A DNA stretch of 64,000 nt from Bradyrhizobium sp. CB2312 (GCF_029714425.1 NZ_CP121668.1:5849501-5913500), one strand, 5' to 3'. Shown: positions 53,401-64,000, counted from the stretch's first letter. Notes: generated by a model from the sequence alone, not told the origin. A program made the numbers and translations.

Positions 53401-53496
53401 CGTAGGGTGGGCAAAGGCGCGCTTGCGCCGTGCCCACCATATCTTTCAGGATTGCGGAAAGACACCGTGGGCACGCTTCGCTTTGCCCACCCTACG
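53401..53496. repeat. Palindromic intergenic repeat, copy 1
   Basis: CGTAGGGTGGGCAAAG at the left end and CTTTGCCCACCCTACG at the right end, with inner GTGCCCACC/GTGGGCAC matches; 96 bases. Copy 2 at 54457-54546 is the same element in opposite orientation. Confidence 0.85.
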
Positions 53497-53524
53497 AATT
53501 GCGAGATCCAAGGACCGTCCTTCC

Positions 53525-53857
53525 ATGAAGCTCCCCACCTCCCCGTTCACCGTCACCGACTGGAGCAAGGTCGAGGCGACCACGCATCCCGGCGAGACCG
53601 GGCAAGCGCTCTGGCGCACCCTCAACATCGGAGATCTCCGGGTGCGGATGGTCGAGTATTCGCCGGGCTATCTCGCCGACCATTGGTGCGACCGCGGTCA
53701 CGTACTGTACGTGCTCAAGGGCGAGCTCGACTCGGAGTTGCGCGACGGGCGCAAGTTCAAGCTCACGGCGGGGATGAGCTACCAGGTCTCCGATTTCGGC
53801 GATGCCGCGCACCGGTCCTCGACGGCAACAGGAGCGACGCTCTTCATCGTCGATTGA
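53525..53857 (+). CDS. DHCW-motif cupin protein
   Basis: 110-aa cupin from ATG 53525. The family motif reads here YLADHWCDRGHVLYVLKGEL with the metal-type His residues, then a barrel (LTAGMSYQVSDFGDAAHRSS). No catalytic assignment. The start lies 29 bases after a palindromic repeat. Confidence 0.8.
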   Translation: MKLPTSPFTVTDWSKVEATTHPGETGQALWRTLNIGDLRVRMVEYSPGYLADHWCDRGHVLYVLKGELDSELRDGRKFKLTAGMSYQVSDFGDAAHRSSTATGATLFIVD

Positions 53858-54125
53858 AACGCGCGAATACGGCCAATTTGCACCGCAAAATAGCAAAGTC
53901 CCCGGACGTGCCGGGCCACGGGTGGTGCCTTGAAGAAGTCTAATTATCTCGCTATATTGTGATCATCGATACTTGGCCGAACGACTGGGCCGCTTCGCCT
54001 CGTCTAAGACAGGCGCGCACGCTTCAGATGATTTCTCCAAAACATCGACTCATCAGGGCTATGGGCGCAGCGTTGCGTACCGGCCCACGTGCGTACCGTC
54101 TCTAACTAACTAAAGGAAATTTCCC

Positions 54126-54335
54126 ATGGCTATGGGCACCGTGAAGTGGTTCAACACCCAAAAGGGTTATGGTTTCATCCAGCCGGACGACGGCCAGAAG
54201 GACGTTTTCGTCCACATCAGCGCTGTCGAGCGCGCTGGCCTCTCCTCCCTCAACGAGGGCCAGAAGGTCTCGTTCGACATCGTGGCCGACCGCCGCAGCG
54301 GCAAGTCGTCGGCTGACAATCTCCGCGTCGGCTAA
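54126..54335 (+). CDS. cspA: Cold-shock protein (CspA family)
   Basis: 69-aa CSD protein from ATG 54126 behind [37 protein letters not shown]1 KGYGFI, RNP2 VFVHIS. The core-genome paralogue of 31192-31401. The 268-base spacer upstream is likely a long leader RNA, as in cold-shock genes; a strong terminator follows. Confidence 0.96.
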   Translation: MAMGTVKWFNTQKGYGFIQPDDGQKDVFVHISAVERAGLSSLNEGQKVSFDIVADRRSGKSSADNLRVG

Positions 54336-54389
54336 TCGCCAGCGCACCGTTCTGACCGCGGACGTACCGGCAGAACGCTAGAACTCGAG

Positions 54390-54429
54390 AGCCCCGCGAC
54401 CGGGATCCGGTCCGCGGGGCTTTTGTTTT
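54390..54429 (+). terminator. Rho-independent terminator of cspA
   Basis: AGCCCCGCG (54390-54398) pairs with CGCGGGGCT (54413-54421) across a loop that itself contains ACCGGGATCCGGT, followed by TTTGTTTTG. Confidence 0.88.
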
Positions 54430-54456
54430 GGGGGAATCCCGCGGCTGCGGCGGTTC

Positions 54457-54546
54457 CGTAGGGTGGGCAAAGCGAAGCGTGCCCACGACTTCAAAAACCG
54501 CAGAGAGATGGTGGGCACGGCGCTTCGCGCCTTTGCCCACCCTACG
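54457..54546. repeat. Palindromic intergenic repeat, copy 2
   Basis: 90-base element starting CGTAGGGTGGGCAAAG and ending CTTTGCCCACCCTACG, inverted relative to copy 1. Its right end supplies the last bases and TAG stop of rsmB (54542-54544). Confidence 0.85.
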
Positions 54547-55843
54547 AGACCTTTTTCAGCACCGCGACGAAGAACCCGTCCGTCCCGGTCCGCCGCGGCG
54601 TCATCAGCCAGCCCTCAGGAGATTGCAGCGCCGCCTCGGCAAACGCCTCGGCCTTGTCCCAGAGCACGCTGGCGGTCTGCTCTGGCGGAACGACCGCGAA
54701 CTCCGGATGGCGCTCCACGAACGCCCTCACCTGCTCGCCGTTCTCCTCCGAGAGCACCGAGCAGGTGATGTAGGCGATGCGGCCGCCCGGCTTCACCAGG
54801 GGAACCGCACGCTCCAGCACCTCGGCCTGGTCGCGCAGGCGAATCTCCAGCGCGCCCGGCCGCATGCGCCATTTGGCGTCGGGGTTGCGGCGCCAGGTTC
54901 CAGTTCCCGTGCAAGGCGCGTCGATCACGACGAGGTCGGCGCTGGCGTGGATGTCGGCAAGCGGATCGGCCTCGCCCTTGGGCGTGCGCACGTCGGCATT
55001 GTGGACGCCGGCGCGCGACAGCCGCTCGTGGATCGGCGCCAGCTGGCGCTTGTCGCGATCCGTGGCAATGAGGCGGCCCTTGCCCTGCATCAGGGCGGCG
55101 AGCGCCAGCGTCTTGCCGCCGGCGCCGGCGCAGAGATCGATCACCTGCTCGCCCGGTTTTGCCGCGGTGAACTGGGCGGCAAGCTGCGATCCCTCATCCT
55201 GCACTTCAACGCCGCCCTTGATGAAATCCTCCTCCGCCTGGATGCCGGGATTGCGCGCATCGGCCGAAAGCTCGATGCGCAAACCCGTTGCCGACCACGG
55301 CGCAGGCTTCGCGTGAAGATGAGCAAGCGCCTTCAGCACCTTGTCGCGGTTGGATTTTAGCGTGTTGACGCGCAAATCGAGCGGCGCCCGGCTCGCCATA
55401 GCGGCCGCCTCCGCGGCGCGATCCTCGCCGAACACTTTTGCGAAGTGCGGGTCGAGCCACTCGGGATAGTCGCCGACGACCGCAGCCGGGGCATCCTTGA
55501 GGGAGCGCGAGGCCAGCGCCGCCTGCTCGGCATCGGTCAGCGGCGCCGGCGCAAAGCGGCTGCCGTCGAACATCGCGGCCATGGTGGCCGAGTCCATGTC
55601 GCGCTCGAGCCGGAGCATGCCGATCAGCCTGGCACGCGCGGTGTCGGCGTCCATGAGGTACGCGCTCGAGGCGTAGCGGCGCAGCACGTCCCAGACGAGG
55701 CCGGCGATCGCGGCGCGGTCGCCGGAGCCGGCGAAGCGGTGCGCGGTGCCCCACTCCTTCAGCGCCTTGGCCGCGGGCACGCGGTCCTTCTCGATAATGT
55801 CGATCAGTTCGATGGCTGCGGACAGCCGGGCAGCGGGAGTCAT
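54542..55843 (-). CDS. rsmB: RsmB-family rRNA (cytosine-C5) methyltransferase
   Basis: 433-aa enzyme from ATG 55843. N-terminal NusB-like RNA-binding region (1-150; AAIAGLVWDVLRRYASSAYL), then the SAM methyltransferase fold: VIDLCAGAGGKTLALAALM, DAPCTGTGTWRRNPDAKWR with the releasing Cys and YITCSVLSEENGEQV with the catalytic Cys. Methylates 16S rRNA (m5C967-type). Its stop codon is formed by a palindromic repeat, so the last residues may have been replaced. Confidence 0.93.
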   Translation of the reverse strand: MTPAARLSAAIELIDIIEKDRVPAAKALKEWGTAHRFAGSGDRAAIAGLVWDVLRRYASSAYLMDADTARARLIGMLRLERDMDSATMAAMFDGSRFAPAPLTDAEQAALASRSLKDAPAAVVGDYPEWLDPHFAKVFGEDRAAEAAAMASRAPLDLRVNTLKSNRDKVLKALAHLHAKPAPWSATGLRIELSADARNPGIQAEEDFIKGGVEVQDEGSQLAAQFTAAKPGEQVIDLCAGAGGKTLALAALMQGKGRLIATDRDKRQLAPIHERLSRAGVHNADVRTPKGEADPLADIHASADLVVIDAPCTGTGTWRRNPDAKWRMRPGALEIRLRDQAEVLERAVPLVKPGGRIAYITCSVLSEENGEQVRAFVERHPEFAVVPPEQTASVLWDKAEAFAEAALQSPEGWLMTPRRTGTDGFFVAVLKKVS

Positions 55844-55879
55844 TTTGAATCTTTCAGATCAGGATTGGCGCGCAAGCGC

Positions 55880-56302
55880 CTAGATCAGCAGGAGCATCTT
55901 CAGCGCGAAATAGATCCACATCGCGAGCAGCACCAGCACGCCGGCGAGCCAGACGGAGGAGCGCCGGCCGAGATCATTCGAGGAGACGAAAACGCCAGCA
56001 TGGGCAAAGCGCGCCACCACGAACACCCAGGACATCAGCACGATGAAGAGATCGGCATGCCGGAGCGGCAGCGCCAGCGCGATCAACGCGTAGAACAGCA
56101 CCGGCAGCTCGAACTGGTTGCGGTAGCAATTGGCGATTTGTGTGGCGCCCTCGGGCCAGTTCGGCTCGCCCAGCGCAATGTCGCGGATCTTGGTCTCGCC
56201 CGAGACCAGCGATCGCCGGCGTGCCAGTACCATGCCGATCAGCAGCGCGAAGGTGAGACCAACCTGCACGAAGACAGGCAGCAAGACCATTTGAATGGAC
56301 AT
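55880..56302 (-). CDS. MAPEG-family membrane protein
   Basis: 140-aa protein from ATG 56302 (GGGAAAG upstream); a longer frame upstream has no family similarity. Four membrane helices (MVLLPVFVQVGLTFALLIGM, FELPVLFYALIALALPL, LFIVLMSWVFVVARFAHAGV, VWLAGVLVLLAMWIYFALKM) with the MAPEG-type ANCYRNQFELPVLFY motif. MAPEG proteins act in glutathione/eicosanoid metabolism in eukaryotes; bacterial role unclear. Confidence 0.88.
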   Translation of the reverse strand: MSIQMVLLPVFVQVGLTFALLIGMVLARRRSLVSGETKIRDIALGEPNWPEGATQIANCYRNQFELPVLFYALIALALPLRHADLFIVLMSWVFVVARFAHAGVFVSSNDLGRRSSVWLAGVLVLLAMWIYFALKMLLLI

Positions 56303-56458
56303 CGGAACTTTCCCGTAGAGCGGAGGGCCGCGGACCGTCATTAGCCGCGACTTCTGGCGCTGACAATCAACGAGTTGAACCGGCGTTCCCGATGAGGCGA
56401 CCAACCACCGATTGTTAAAGCGATTTCGCCCCGTTTGGGCGCAAGGCGAGAGACCGCC

Positions 56459-57106
56459 ATGAATACCCCGTTCAACCAGATCGCCGGCTTGATGGCCGGC
56501 TCGATCGCCTCCTGGGGCGAATCCGCTGACGGCCAGCTCGGCATCCTGATGTCGGCGCTGGCCGGTGTCGCCACGGCGCTTGCGGTTGCGCTGGCGATGA
56601 CGGTGTACTTCCGCCTCTCCTACCGGACCTGGCGCGACGTCGTCAGGCACGGCCTGGCGACGCTCGCCGCCATCGCTCTCGTCGCCTTTGCCGCCTACGA
56701 CATGCGGCACGCCGCGCTGGCCTATCTCGGCCTCAACCCGTCAAAGCCCGCGGTCGAGTTCGAGATCCGGATGCCCCGGGAGACGCTGACGGCGGTATCC
56801 GACAGCCAGATCGAGCTGCACACCGACCGCAACCAGACGCTGGCGCTGGTCGACGGCGTGCGCGACCTCACCGATGGACGCGCGGTGCTGCGCGGCGCGG
56901 TCGCGCTCAACCACCGCACGGCCGACCGCGTGCTCGTCGTGAACCTGCCCGGCCAAGGTATCTTCGAATTCCGCCTCCGCCTGCCCGCCGAGCCGCATCG
57001 CTCTGCAGAATTTGGCCCCTGGCACCTCGTCGACAGCGTCGCCTCCGCGGTCGCCGGCAGCCTCGCTCCGCAGGACGCCTACACGATCCGCTACCGCGTG
57101 CTCTGA
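56459..57106 (+). CDS. Membrane-anchored hypothetical protein
   Basis: 215-aa protein from ATG 56459. Two N-terminal membrane helices (ILMSALAGVATALAVALAMT, LATLAAIALVAFAAYDM), then a soluble beta-rich domain (EIRMPRETLTAVSDSQIELH, DRVLVVNLPGQGIFEFRLRL). Resembles conserved Bradyrhizobium core hypotheticals. It ends two bases before the Sel1-repeat gene, so they are probably co-transcribed. Confidence 0.75.
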   Translation: MNTPFNQIAGLMAGSIASWGESADGQLGILMSALAGVATALAVALAMTVYFRLSYRTWRDVVRHGLATLAAIALVAFAAYDMRHAALAYLGLNPSKPAVEFEIRMPRETLTAVSDSQIELHTDRNQTLALVDGVRDLTDGRAVLRGAVALNHRTADRVLVVNLPGQGIFEFRLRLPAEPHRSAEFGPWHLVDSVASAVAGSLAPQDAYTIRYRVL

Positions 57107-57108
57107 TC

Positions 57109-57969
57109 ATGCTCCGAACGAAATATTGCGTCCTCGCTGCGCTTGCCCTCGCCACACTGCTTTGCCCGCGTATGCCGGCCGTCGCCGCGCCGGCCGACAT
57201 CGCCACCTGCGACCGGCTGGCCGCCCATCCCACCGATCCGGACAGGCCCGCCGACGTGAAAGGCAATCTCGAGATCGCCGATGCCGACATCCCCGCCGCG
57301 CTGAAGGCCTGCAACGCGGCCACTACGTCGGCGGATGTTCCGCGCCGCATCTGGATGGAGCTCGGCCGCGCCTATGAGTTCGCCCGGCAGCCGGCTCAGG
57401 CGGCAAGCGCCTATCGCAAGGCGGCCGACGCCGGCAGCGCTTCCGCAATGGCCGGGCTCGGCGCACTCCTGATCAACGGCAATGGCATCAAGAAGAACAT
57501 CGCCGAGGGACGAACGCTGACCGAGAGGGCCGCGAATGCCGGCGACGTCGAAGGCATGATCAATCTCGGCTCGCTCTACGGCGCCGGTGTCGGCGGGAAG
57601 ACCGATTTCGCGATGGCCCGCAAATGGTATGCCAGGGCGGTCGAGGCGAATTCCAGCGAGGCCATGTATCAGCTGGGATTGATGACGCAGGACGGCGATG
57701 GCGGTCCGAAGGACGATGCCGCGGCCAAGGCGCTGTTCGAAAAGGGAGCCGCGCTCGATCACGCCGACGCGCTGGAGCGGTTAGGCGCCTATGCCGAAGC
57801 CGGCCGCGCGGGCGAGAAGGATGTCACGGCGGCGATCACCTTTTACAAGCGCGCTGCCGCGCTCGGCAATGAAGATGCCGGCAAGGCGCTGGAGCGCCTG
57901 CGCTGTCCGTTTGGCCTCAGGGATCGCGACGGCAAATCCGTCGGACGGATTTGCTTTGACGGCGAATGA
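57109..57969 (+). CDS. Secreted Sel1-repeat (TPR-like) protein
   Basis: 286-aa protein from ATG 57109. Signal peptide (LRTKYCVLAALALATLLCP, site near VAA-PA). Sel1 repeats from about 85 to 265: AASAYRKAADAGSASAMAGL, GRTLTERAANAGDVEGMINL, ARKWYARAVEANSSEAMYQL, AKALFEKGAALDHADALERL. Sel1 proteins are periplasmic scaffolds for protein contacts. Operon partner of the membrane-anchored protein. Confidence 0.88.
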   Translation: MLRTKYCVLAALALATLLCPRMPAVAAPADIATCDRLAAHPTDPDRPADVKGNLEIADADIPAALKACNAATTSADVPRRIWMELGRAYEFARQPAQAASAYRKAADAGSASAMAGLGALLINGNGIKKNIAEGRTLTERAANAGDVEGMINLGSLYGAGVGGKTDFAMARKWYARAVEANSSEAMYQLGLMTQDGDGGPKDDAAAKALFEKGAALDHADALERLGAYAEAGRAGEKDVTAAITFYKRAAALGNEDAGKALERLRCPFGLRDRDGKSVGRICFDGE

Positions 57970-58061
57970 AGGACGGTTACCGCGTGTTTTAAACTTTGTT
58001 CGTTGCGATGCATGCGTGCGTCGTCATCGTTTCGACGCGTGACGATCTGTATGCTCATCAC

Positions 58062-58904
58062 ATGTCCGAATTTCGCCTGACGCAGATTTCCGACACGCAT
58101 CTTGGCCGGCGCTTTCCTGGCCTGATCGCCAACTTCCATCGCGTCAGCGCGCACATCGACACCGAGCGGCCCGATCTCGTCGTCAACACCGGCGACGTCT
58201 CCTTCGACGGGCCGAGCAGCCGCGATGATGTCGCGTTCGCCAAGAGCCTGCACGCCGACCTGCCCGTCGCCTGCCGCTATCTGCCGGGCAATCACGACAT
58301 CGGCGACAATCCGACCGCGATCGGTCCAGCGCCAAAACCGCCGGTCGCCGAAGCGCACCGCCGGCAGTTCTGCGACCTCATCGGCGAAGACCATTGGTCG
58401 TTCGAAGCGGCCGGCTGGCGCTTCATCGGCCTCAACTCGCTGGTGATGAATTCAGGGCTCGCCTTCGAGGCCGAGCAGTTCGACTGGCTCGCCTCCGAGA
58501 TCGCGCGCGTGAACGGCAGGCCGGTTGCGCTGTTCGTGCACAAGCCGGTGTTTCTCCACCTGCCCGACGACCCCGAGACGCCGGAGACCTCGATCCGCTA
58601 CGTCCCGCAGCCGGCGCGGGCGCGGCTGATCGAGATGTTTGCACATGTCGACCTGCGCCTGATCGCCAGCGGTCACGTGCATCAGCGGCGCGACTTCACC
58701 CACCGCCATACGCGCCACGTCTGGGCGCCCTCGGCCGGCTTCAAGATCAACGATGCGCGCCAGGACCGCATCGCGATCAAGGAAGTCGGACTGGTGGAAT
58801 ACCGCTTCCGGCCCGACAGTGTTGAGGTCCGCCACGTCCGCGCGGCGGGTCAGGTCGATATCGACATTGAGGAGCTGTTCGCCCAGATGGGCGGCGAGCA
58901 TTAA
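58062..58904 (+). CDS. Calcineurin-like metallophosphoesterase
   Basis: 280-aa protein from ATG 58062. Complete metallophosphoesterase motif set: QISDTHLG, VNTGDVSFDG, YLPGNHDIGDN, ALFVHKPVF and IASGHVHQRR. Overall it resembles the CpdA/GpdQ-like 3',5'-cyclic-nucleotide or glycerophosphodiesterase group. No signal peptide. The substrate cannot be assigned from sequence alone. Confidence 0.92.
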   Translation: MSEFRLTQISDTHLGRRFPGLIANFHRVSAHIDTERPDLVVNTGDVSFDGPSSRDDVAFAKSLHADLPVACRYLPGNHDIGDNPTAIGPAPKPPVAEAHRRQFCDLIGEDHWSFEAAGWRFIGLNSLVMNSGLAFEAEQFDWLASEIARVNGRPVALFVHKPVFLHLPDDPETPETSIRYVPQPARARLIEMFAHVDLRLIASGHVHQRRDFTHRHTRHVWAPSAGFKINDARQDRIAIKEVGLVEYRFRPDSVEVRHVRAAGQVDIDIEELFAQMGGEH

Positions 58905-58968
58905 GGCTCGCCTCTCAAGCGCGATGAGATCAGGACGAATCGTCATCGCGCTTTAGCTTGTTGTTTGC

Positions 58969-59013
58969 GCATGATCTTTTCGGAAAACCGCTGCGCACTT
59001 TTCCGGATCATGC
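58969..59013. repeat. Bradyrhizobium-type palindromic repeat
   Basis: GCATGATCTTTTCGGAAAA facing TTTTCCGGATCATGC around CCGCTGCGCAC; 45 bases. This element is familiar from many intergenic regions of Bradyrhizobium genomes. Confidence 0.8.
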
Positions 59014-59014
59014 T

Positions 59015-59102
59015 TTAGGCGACGCTCTTCAGATCCTGCTGGATCGCGGCGAGCAGGGATTGCAGCGCCTCGCTGTTCACGGGCTTCGCCACCGCGTCAT
59101 TC
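59015..59102 (-). pseudogene. C-terminal fragment of a receiver domain
   Basis: On the minus strand NDAVAKPVNSEALQSLLAAI, then QQDLKSVA-stop, the last helix of a response-regulator receiver with its Lys-Pro motif. No upstream receiver sequence is present; the fragment overlaps the end of the next gene. Confidence 0.5.
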
Positions 59103-59309
59103 GGGCAGATCGCTCGCGACCCTGGGAGACTTGACCGGACGTTTCGGAAATGGCGGCGGTGGCGTCGGCATCGCAGGCTGGCCGAAATCGCCCTCCTCGC
59201 TATGCACGAACTTGCCGTGGATCACGTCGTCGTGGCGGCCCATGACGAACATGGCCACCCAATAACCGGCAGCCAATAGGATTACGCAGAAAACACTGAT
59301 CTCTAACAT
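59097..59309 (-). CDS. Small single-span membrane protein
   Basis: 70-aa protein from ATG 59309 (GTG or ATG starts up to 59321 possible). Membrane helix MLEISVFCVILLAAGYWVAM, then a short cytoplasmic tail with a poly-Pro stretch (PTPPPPFPKRPVKSPR). Function unknown. Confidence 0.6.
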   Translation of the reverse strand: MLEISVFCVILLAAGYWVAMFVMGRHDDVIHGKFVHSEEGDFGQPAMPTPPPPFPKRPVKSPRVASDLPE

Positions 59310-59459
59310 CGCAACACCCAAAATATGCGCGATGATTCAATGCCTTCGCCTTGGCGTCAATGAACCGACGGTCACACCTGCGGCTTTTGCGGGCAGGTGT
59401 GGCCGATTGGTGACTCTTTGTTAACCATTGATGTCAGGCGCGTGACGCTGGCGCAACAA

Positions 59460-60482
59460 CTACAGCTTGTCCGGCCCGACCCGCACCAGCTGCTTGCCGA
59501 AATTGGCGCCCTTCAACAAGCCGATGAAGGCGCCGGGCGCGCTCTCCAGGCCCTCGGTGACGAACTCCTTGTACTTGACCTTGCCGTCGCGGACCCACCC
59601 CGACATGTCGCGCAGGAAGTCGCCGTGGCGGGCGGCGAAGTCGGAGACGATGAAGCCGCGGAAGGTCAGCCGCTTGGTCAGCGTCGCGCGCATCATCGAT
59701 GCCGCCCATTTCGGCGGCTTGGCCTCGGTGTCGTTGTAATGCGCGATCAGGCCGCAGACCGGCACGCGCGCGAACGGGTTGAGCAGCGGGAACACCGCCT
59801 CGAACACGGCGCCGCCGACATTCTCGAAATAGACGTCGATGCCCTTCGGACAGGCTTCTTTCAGCTTGGCGGCGAGATCGGGATCGCGATGGTCGATGCA
59901 GGCATCGAAGCCGAGCTCCTTCACGACGTAATCGCACTTGTCCTTGCCGCCGGCGATGCCGACCGTGCGTGCGCCCTTGATCTTGGCGATCTGTCCCACG
60001 GCCGAGCCGACCGCGCCGGAGGCGCCGGCGACGACGACGGTCTCGCCTTCCTGCGGCTTGCCGATGTCGAGCAGCCCCGTGTAGGCGGTCATGCCGGGCA
60101 TGCCGAGCACGCCAATGGAGGTGGAGATCGGCCCGAGCTTCGGATCGACCTTGATCAGGCCCTTGCCGCTGGAGATCGCATGCGTCTGCCAGCCGGAGCG
60201 GATGCGGACGATGTCGCCTTTGGCAAAATCCGGATTGTTGGAGGCCGCGACCTCGCTCACCGCCTCGCCTTCCATCACGCCGCCGACCGGCACTGGCGCC
60301 GCGTAAGACGGGCCCTCGCTCATGCGCCCGCGCATATAGGGATCGAGCGACAGCCAGATCGTGCGCAGCAGGACTTCGCCGGCGCCGGGCGTCGGCACCG
60401 CGAATTCCTCCAGGCGAAAATCAGACGGTTTCGGTTCGCCGACGGGACGCGCGGCGAGAACGATGCGCTTGGCTTGGGACAT
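59460..60482 (-). CDS. NADP-dependent oxidoreductase (CurA/leukotriene B4 12-hydroxydehydrogenase-like MDR)
   Basis: 340-aa protein from ATG 60482 behind AGGAGGAAGCC. LSLDPYMRGRMSEGPSYAAP (family hallmark), GKGDIV-type core, GMPGMTAYTGLLDIGKPQEG, the NADP motif VVAGASGAVGSAVGQIAKIK and VYFENVGGAVFEAVFPLLN. The family reduces alpha/beta-unsaturated ketones such as curcumin or alkenals with NADPH. Monocistronic. Confidence 0.93.
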   Translation of the reverse strand: MSQAKRIVLAARPVGEPKPSDFRLEEFAVPTPGAGEVLLRTIWLSLDPYMRGRMSEGPSYAAPVPVGGVMEGEAVSEVAASNNPDFAKGDIVRIRSGWQTHAISSGKGLIKVDPKLGPISTSIGVLGMPGMTAYTGLLDIGKPQEGETVVVAGASGAVGSAVGQIAKIKGARTVGIAGGKDKCDYVVKELGFDACIDHRDPDLAAKLKEACPKGIDVYFENVGGAVFEAVFPLLNPFARVPVCGLIAHYNDTEAKPPKWAASMMRATLTKRLTFRGFIVSDFAARHGDFLRDMSGWVRDGKVKYKEFVTEGLESAPGAFIGLLKGANFGKQLVRVGPDKL

Positions 60483-60551
60483 GGCTTCCTCCTGACTGCT
60501 TGTTGCAGTCATTTAGGAGGTGCGTGGGAATGACGCAAATCCCACCTTGGC

Positions 60552-60652
60552 TGTCATGCCCCGCTAAGGCGGGGCATCCAGTACTCCGAGACAGTGCGGC
60601 TAGAGTCGAGCCGCTGCGGCGTACTGGATCGCCGCCTTCGCGGGCGATGACA
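60552..60652. repeat. Palindromic intergenic repeat (RIME-like)
   Basis: TGTCATGCCCCGC-TAAG-GCGGGGCATCCAGTAC at the left and GTACTGGAT...GATGACA at the right; nested symmetry over 101 bases between the oxidoreductase and guaB genes. Confidence 0.75.
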
Positions 60653-60703
60653 CCGAGAGTCGGCGCGCGCTGAAACCAGTGTGCCGCCGCGAGCAGAGTG
60701 CGA

Positions 60704-62660
<1,957 letters not shown>

Positions 62661-64000
62661 ATGGTCGACAAGCAACGCGTCATTCCGCTGATCGTGGCCA
62701 CTGCTCTCTTCATGGAGAACATGGACTCGACCGTCATCGCGACCTCGCTGCCGGCGATCGCGGCCGATATCGGCACGAGCCCGCTGACGCTCAAGCTCGC
62801 CATCACCTCGTACCTCTTGTCGCTGGCGGTCTTCATCCCAGCGAGCGGCTGGACCGCCGACCGGTTCGGCGCGCGCATGGTGTTCACGATCGCGGTCGGG
62901 GTGTTCATGGTGGGCTCGGTCGGCTGCGCGCTCTCGACCTCGGTCACCGATTTTGTGTTCGCCCGCATCCTGCAGGGCATGGGCGGCGCGATGATGACGC
63001 CGGTCGGGCGCCTCGTGTTGCTACGCTCAGTCGACAAGAGCGCGCTGGTCAACGCCATGGCCTGGGTGACGGTCCCTGCCCTCATCGGTCCCGTGATCGG
63101 CCCGCCGCTCGGCGGCTTCATCACCACTTATGCCTCGTGGCACTGGATCTTCCTGATCAACATCCCGATCGGGCTGCTCGGCATCTTCATGGCGCTGAAG
63201 TTCATCGATCCCATCAAGAGCGAGACGCAGGAGCCGTTCGATCTCTACGGCATGGTGCTTGCCGGCGTCGGCCTTGCCGGCATCGCGTTCGGCCTCTCCG
63301 TGGCGGGACTCAACCTGCTGCCCTGGAGCACGGTCGCGGCGCTGGTCGTCGGCGGTGCGATCTCGATGACGCTCTACGTCATCCATGCCCGGCGGACGGG
63401 ATCGCCGGTGCTCGACTTCTCGCTGCTGAAGCTGCCGACGCTGCGCGCGGCGATTTTGGGCGGCTTCATGTTCCGGCTCGGCATCGGCGCGCTGCCCTTC
63501 CTGCTGCCGCTCTTGATGCAGATCGGTTTTGGCCTGTCGCCGTTCCATTCCGGCCTCGTCACCTTCGCCTCCTCGTTGGGGGCGATGGGCATGAAGACGC
63601 TGGCAGGCCGCATCATCCGCGCCTTCGGCTTCCGCAACCTGATGACGGCGAACGCGATCATCAGCGCGTTCTTCCTCGGCGTCTGCGCGCTGTTCACCGT
63701 GACGACGCCGCTCTTGATCATCATGGTGATCCTGGTGGTCGGCGGCTTCTTCCGCTCGCTGGAGTTCACCGCGATCAACACGGTCGCCTATGCCGACGTC
63801 GAGACCGCGCAGATGAGCCGCGCCACCACGCTCGTCAGCGTCAACCAGCAGCTCGCGGTCTCCGCCGGCGTCGCCGTCGGCGCCGCCTGCGTGGAGACGA
63901 CGATGTGGCTCAGCCATGTCAGCGAGCTCAATGCCACCGTGTTCGCACCCGCCTTCGTCGTGGTGGCGCTGACCTCGGCCGCGTCGAGCTGGTTTTTCTG
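62661..64000 (+). CDS. MFS transporter, DHA2 (EmrB/QacA-like) family, 3' end off window
   Basis: 446+ codons from ATG 62661. Motif A (SGWTADRFGARMVF), motif D1-like FMENMDSTVIATSLPAIA in helix 1, motif C-like PALIGPVIGPPLGGFITTY, then WHWIFLINIPIGLLGIF. These are hallmarks of 14-helix proton-drug antiporters of the DHA2 group. About 13 helices are within the window. No adaptor (EmrA) gene precedes it. The protein is cut by the window edge. Confidence 0.9.
   Translation, partial: MVDKQRVIPLIVATALFMENMDSTVIATSLPAIAADIGTSPLTLKLAITSYLLSLAVFIPASGWTADRFGARMVFTIAVGVFMVGSVGCALSTSVTDFVFARILQGMGGAMMTPVGRLVLLRSVDKSALVNAMAWVTVPALIGPVIGPPLGGFITTYASWHWIFLINIPIGLLGIFMALKFIDPIKSETQEPFDLYGMVLAGVGLAGIAFGLSVAGLNLLPWSTVAALVVGGAISMTLYVIHARRTGSPVLDFSLLKLPTLRAAILGGFMFRLGIGALPFLLPLLMQIGFGLSPFHSGLVTFASSLGAMGMKTLAGRIIRAFGFRNLMTANAIISAFFLGVCALFTVTTPLLIIMVILVVGGFFRSLEFTAINTVAYADVETAQMSRATTLVSVNQQLAVSAGVAVGAACVETTMWLSHVSELNATVFAPAFVVVALTSAASSWFF

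Noticed and set aside
63027..63917. 296-codon minus-strand frame over the MFS gene
   Set aside because: Glu/Arg/Asp repetitive antisense of membrane-protein codons; MFS motifs are clear on the plus strand.

Overview
The window reads as a chromosomal segment of an alphaproteobacterium close to Bradyrhizobium. This is inferred from the GC-rich codon use, the guaB - rsmB - guaA neighbourhood at the right, the palindromic intergenic repeats, the many tiny basic or charged stress proteins, and GGAAC-N16-CGTT (EcfG-type) promoters. No database search was possible, so family names rest on motifs and on recognised protein sequence.

Layout. (1) 1-5276: a compact double-glycine-peptide export cassette. 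Two short leader peptides are followed by an HlyD-type adaptor and a C39-peptidase ABC exporter, with a LuxR-type regulator carrying a degenerate receiver domain divergent from them. (2) 5750-6833: an RlpA-like lipoprotein and a broken SDR gene. (3) 6893-18212: a detoxification/catabolic cluster: PRISE-like reductase, 2-hydroxyacid dehydrogenase, two alpha/beta hydrolases, YfcG-type GST, AhpD-like protein, patatin, peroxiredoxin and Old Yellow Enzyme. It is organised around a LysR regulator, and five intergenic sites share a T-N11-A dyad (ATTCC-N5-RGAAT). (4) 18224-20470: an RclR-like AraC regulator that keeps both expected redox cysteines, divergent from an AhpD-like protein and a DUF417 (RclC-like) membrane protein. 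(5) 20983-51259: a 30-kb segment bounded by the true 3' end of guaA and a second, diverged copy of that 3' end, the footprint expected of a genomic island in guaA. It holds a nitroreductase/hydroxylaminobenzoate-lyase-like fusion with duplicated HD and cupin genes (21-27 kb), a PHB-depolymerase-type esterase behind an RHH repressor with a striking four-box operator (28-29.6 kb), a general-stress-response patch (30-45 kb) with at least five EcfG promoters, and a LysR/Bug/methyltransferase group (45-48 kb). It ends in a gene-poor, decayed stretch (48-51 kb). (6) 51260-64000: well-preserved core genes guaA, cspA, rsmB, MAPEG, Sel1, metallophosphoesterase, NADP-dependent oxidoreductase, guaB and a DHA2-type MFS transporter running off the right edge.

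How it fits together. The left two fifths look like a defence and detoxification zone (peptide export, electrophile and reactive-chlorine handling). The middle is accessory island DNA with stress genes, paralogous duplications and many broken genes (Ku fragment, patatin, PRC-barrel, MBL fragment). Single-base indels interrupt several otherwise intact genes between 12 and 50 kb and none was found in the core part. They could be real decay or base-calling errors. No rRNA, tRNA, CRISPR array, transposase or integrase was found.
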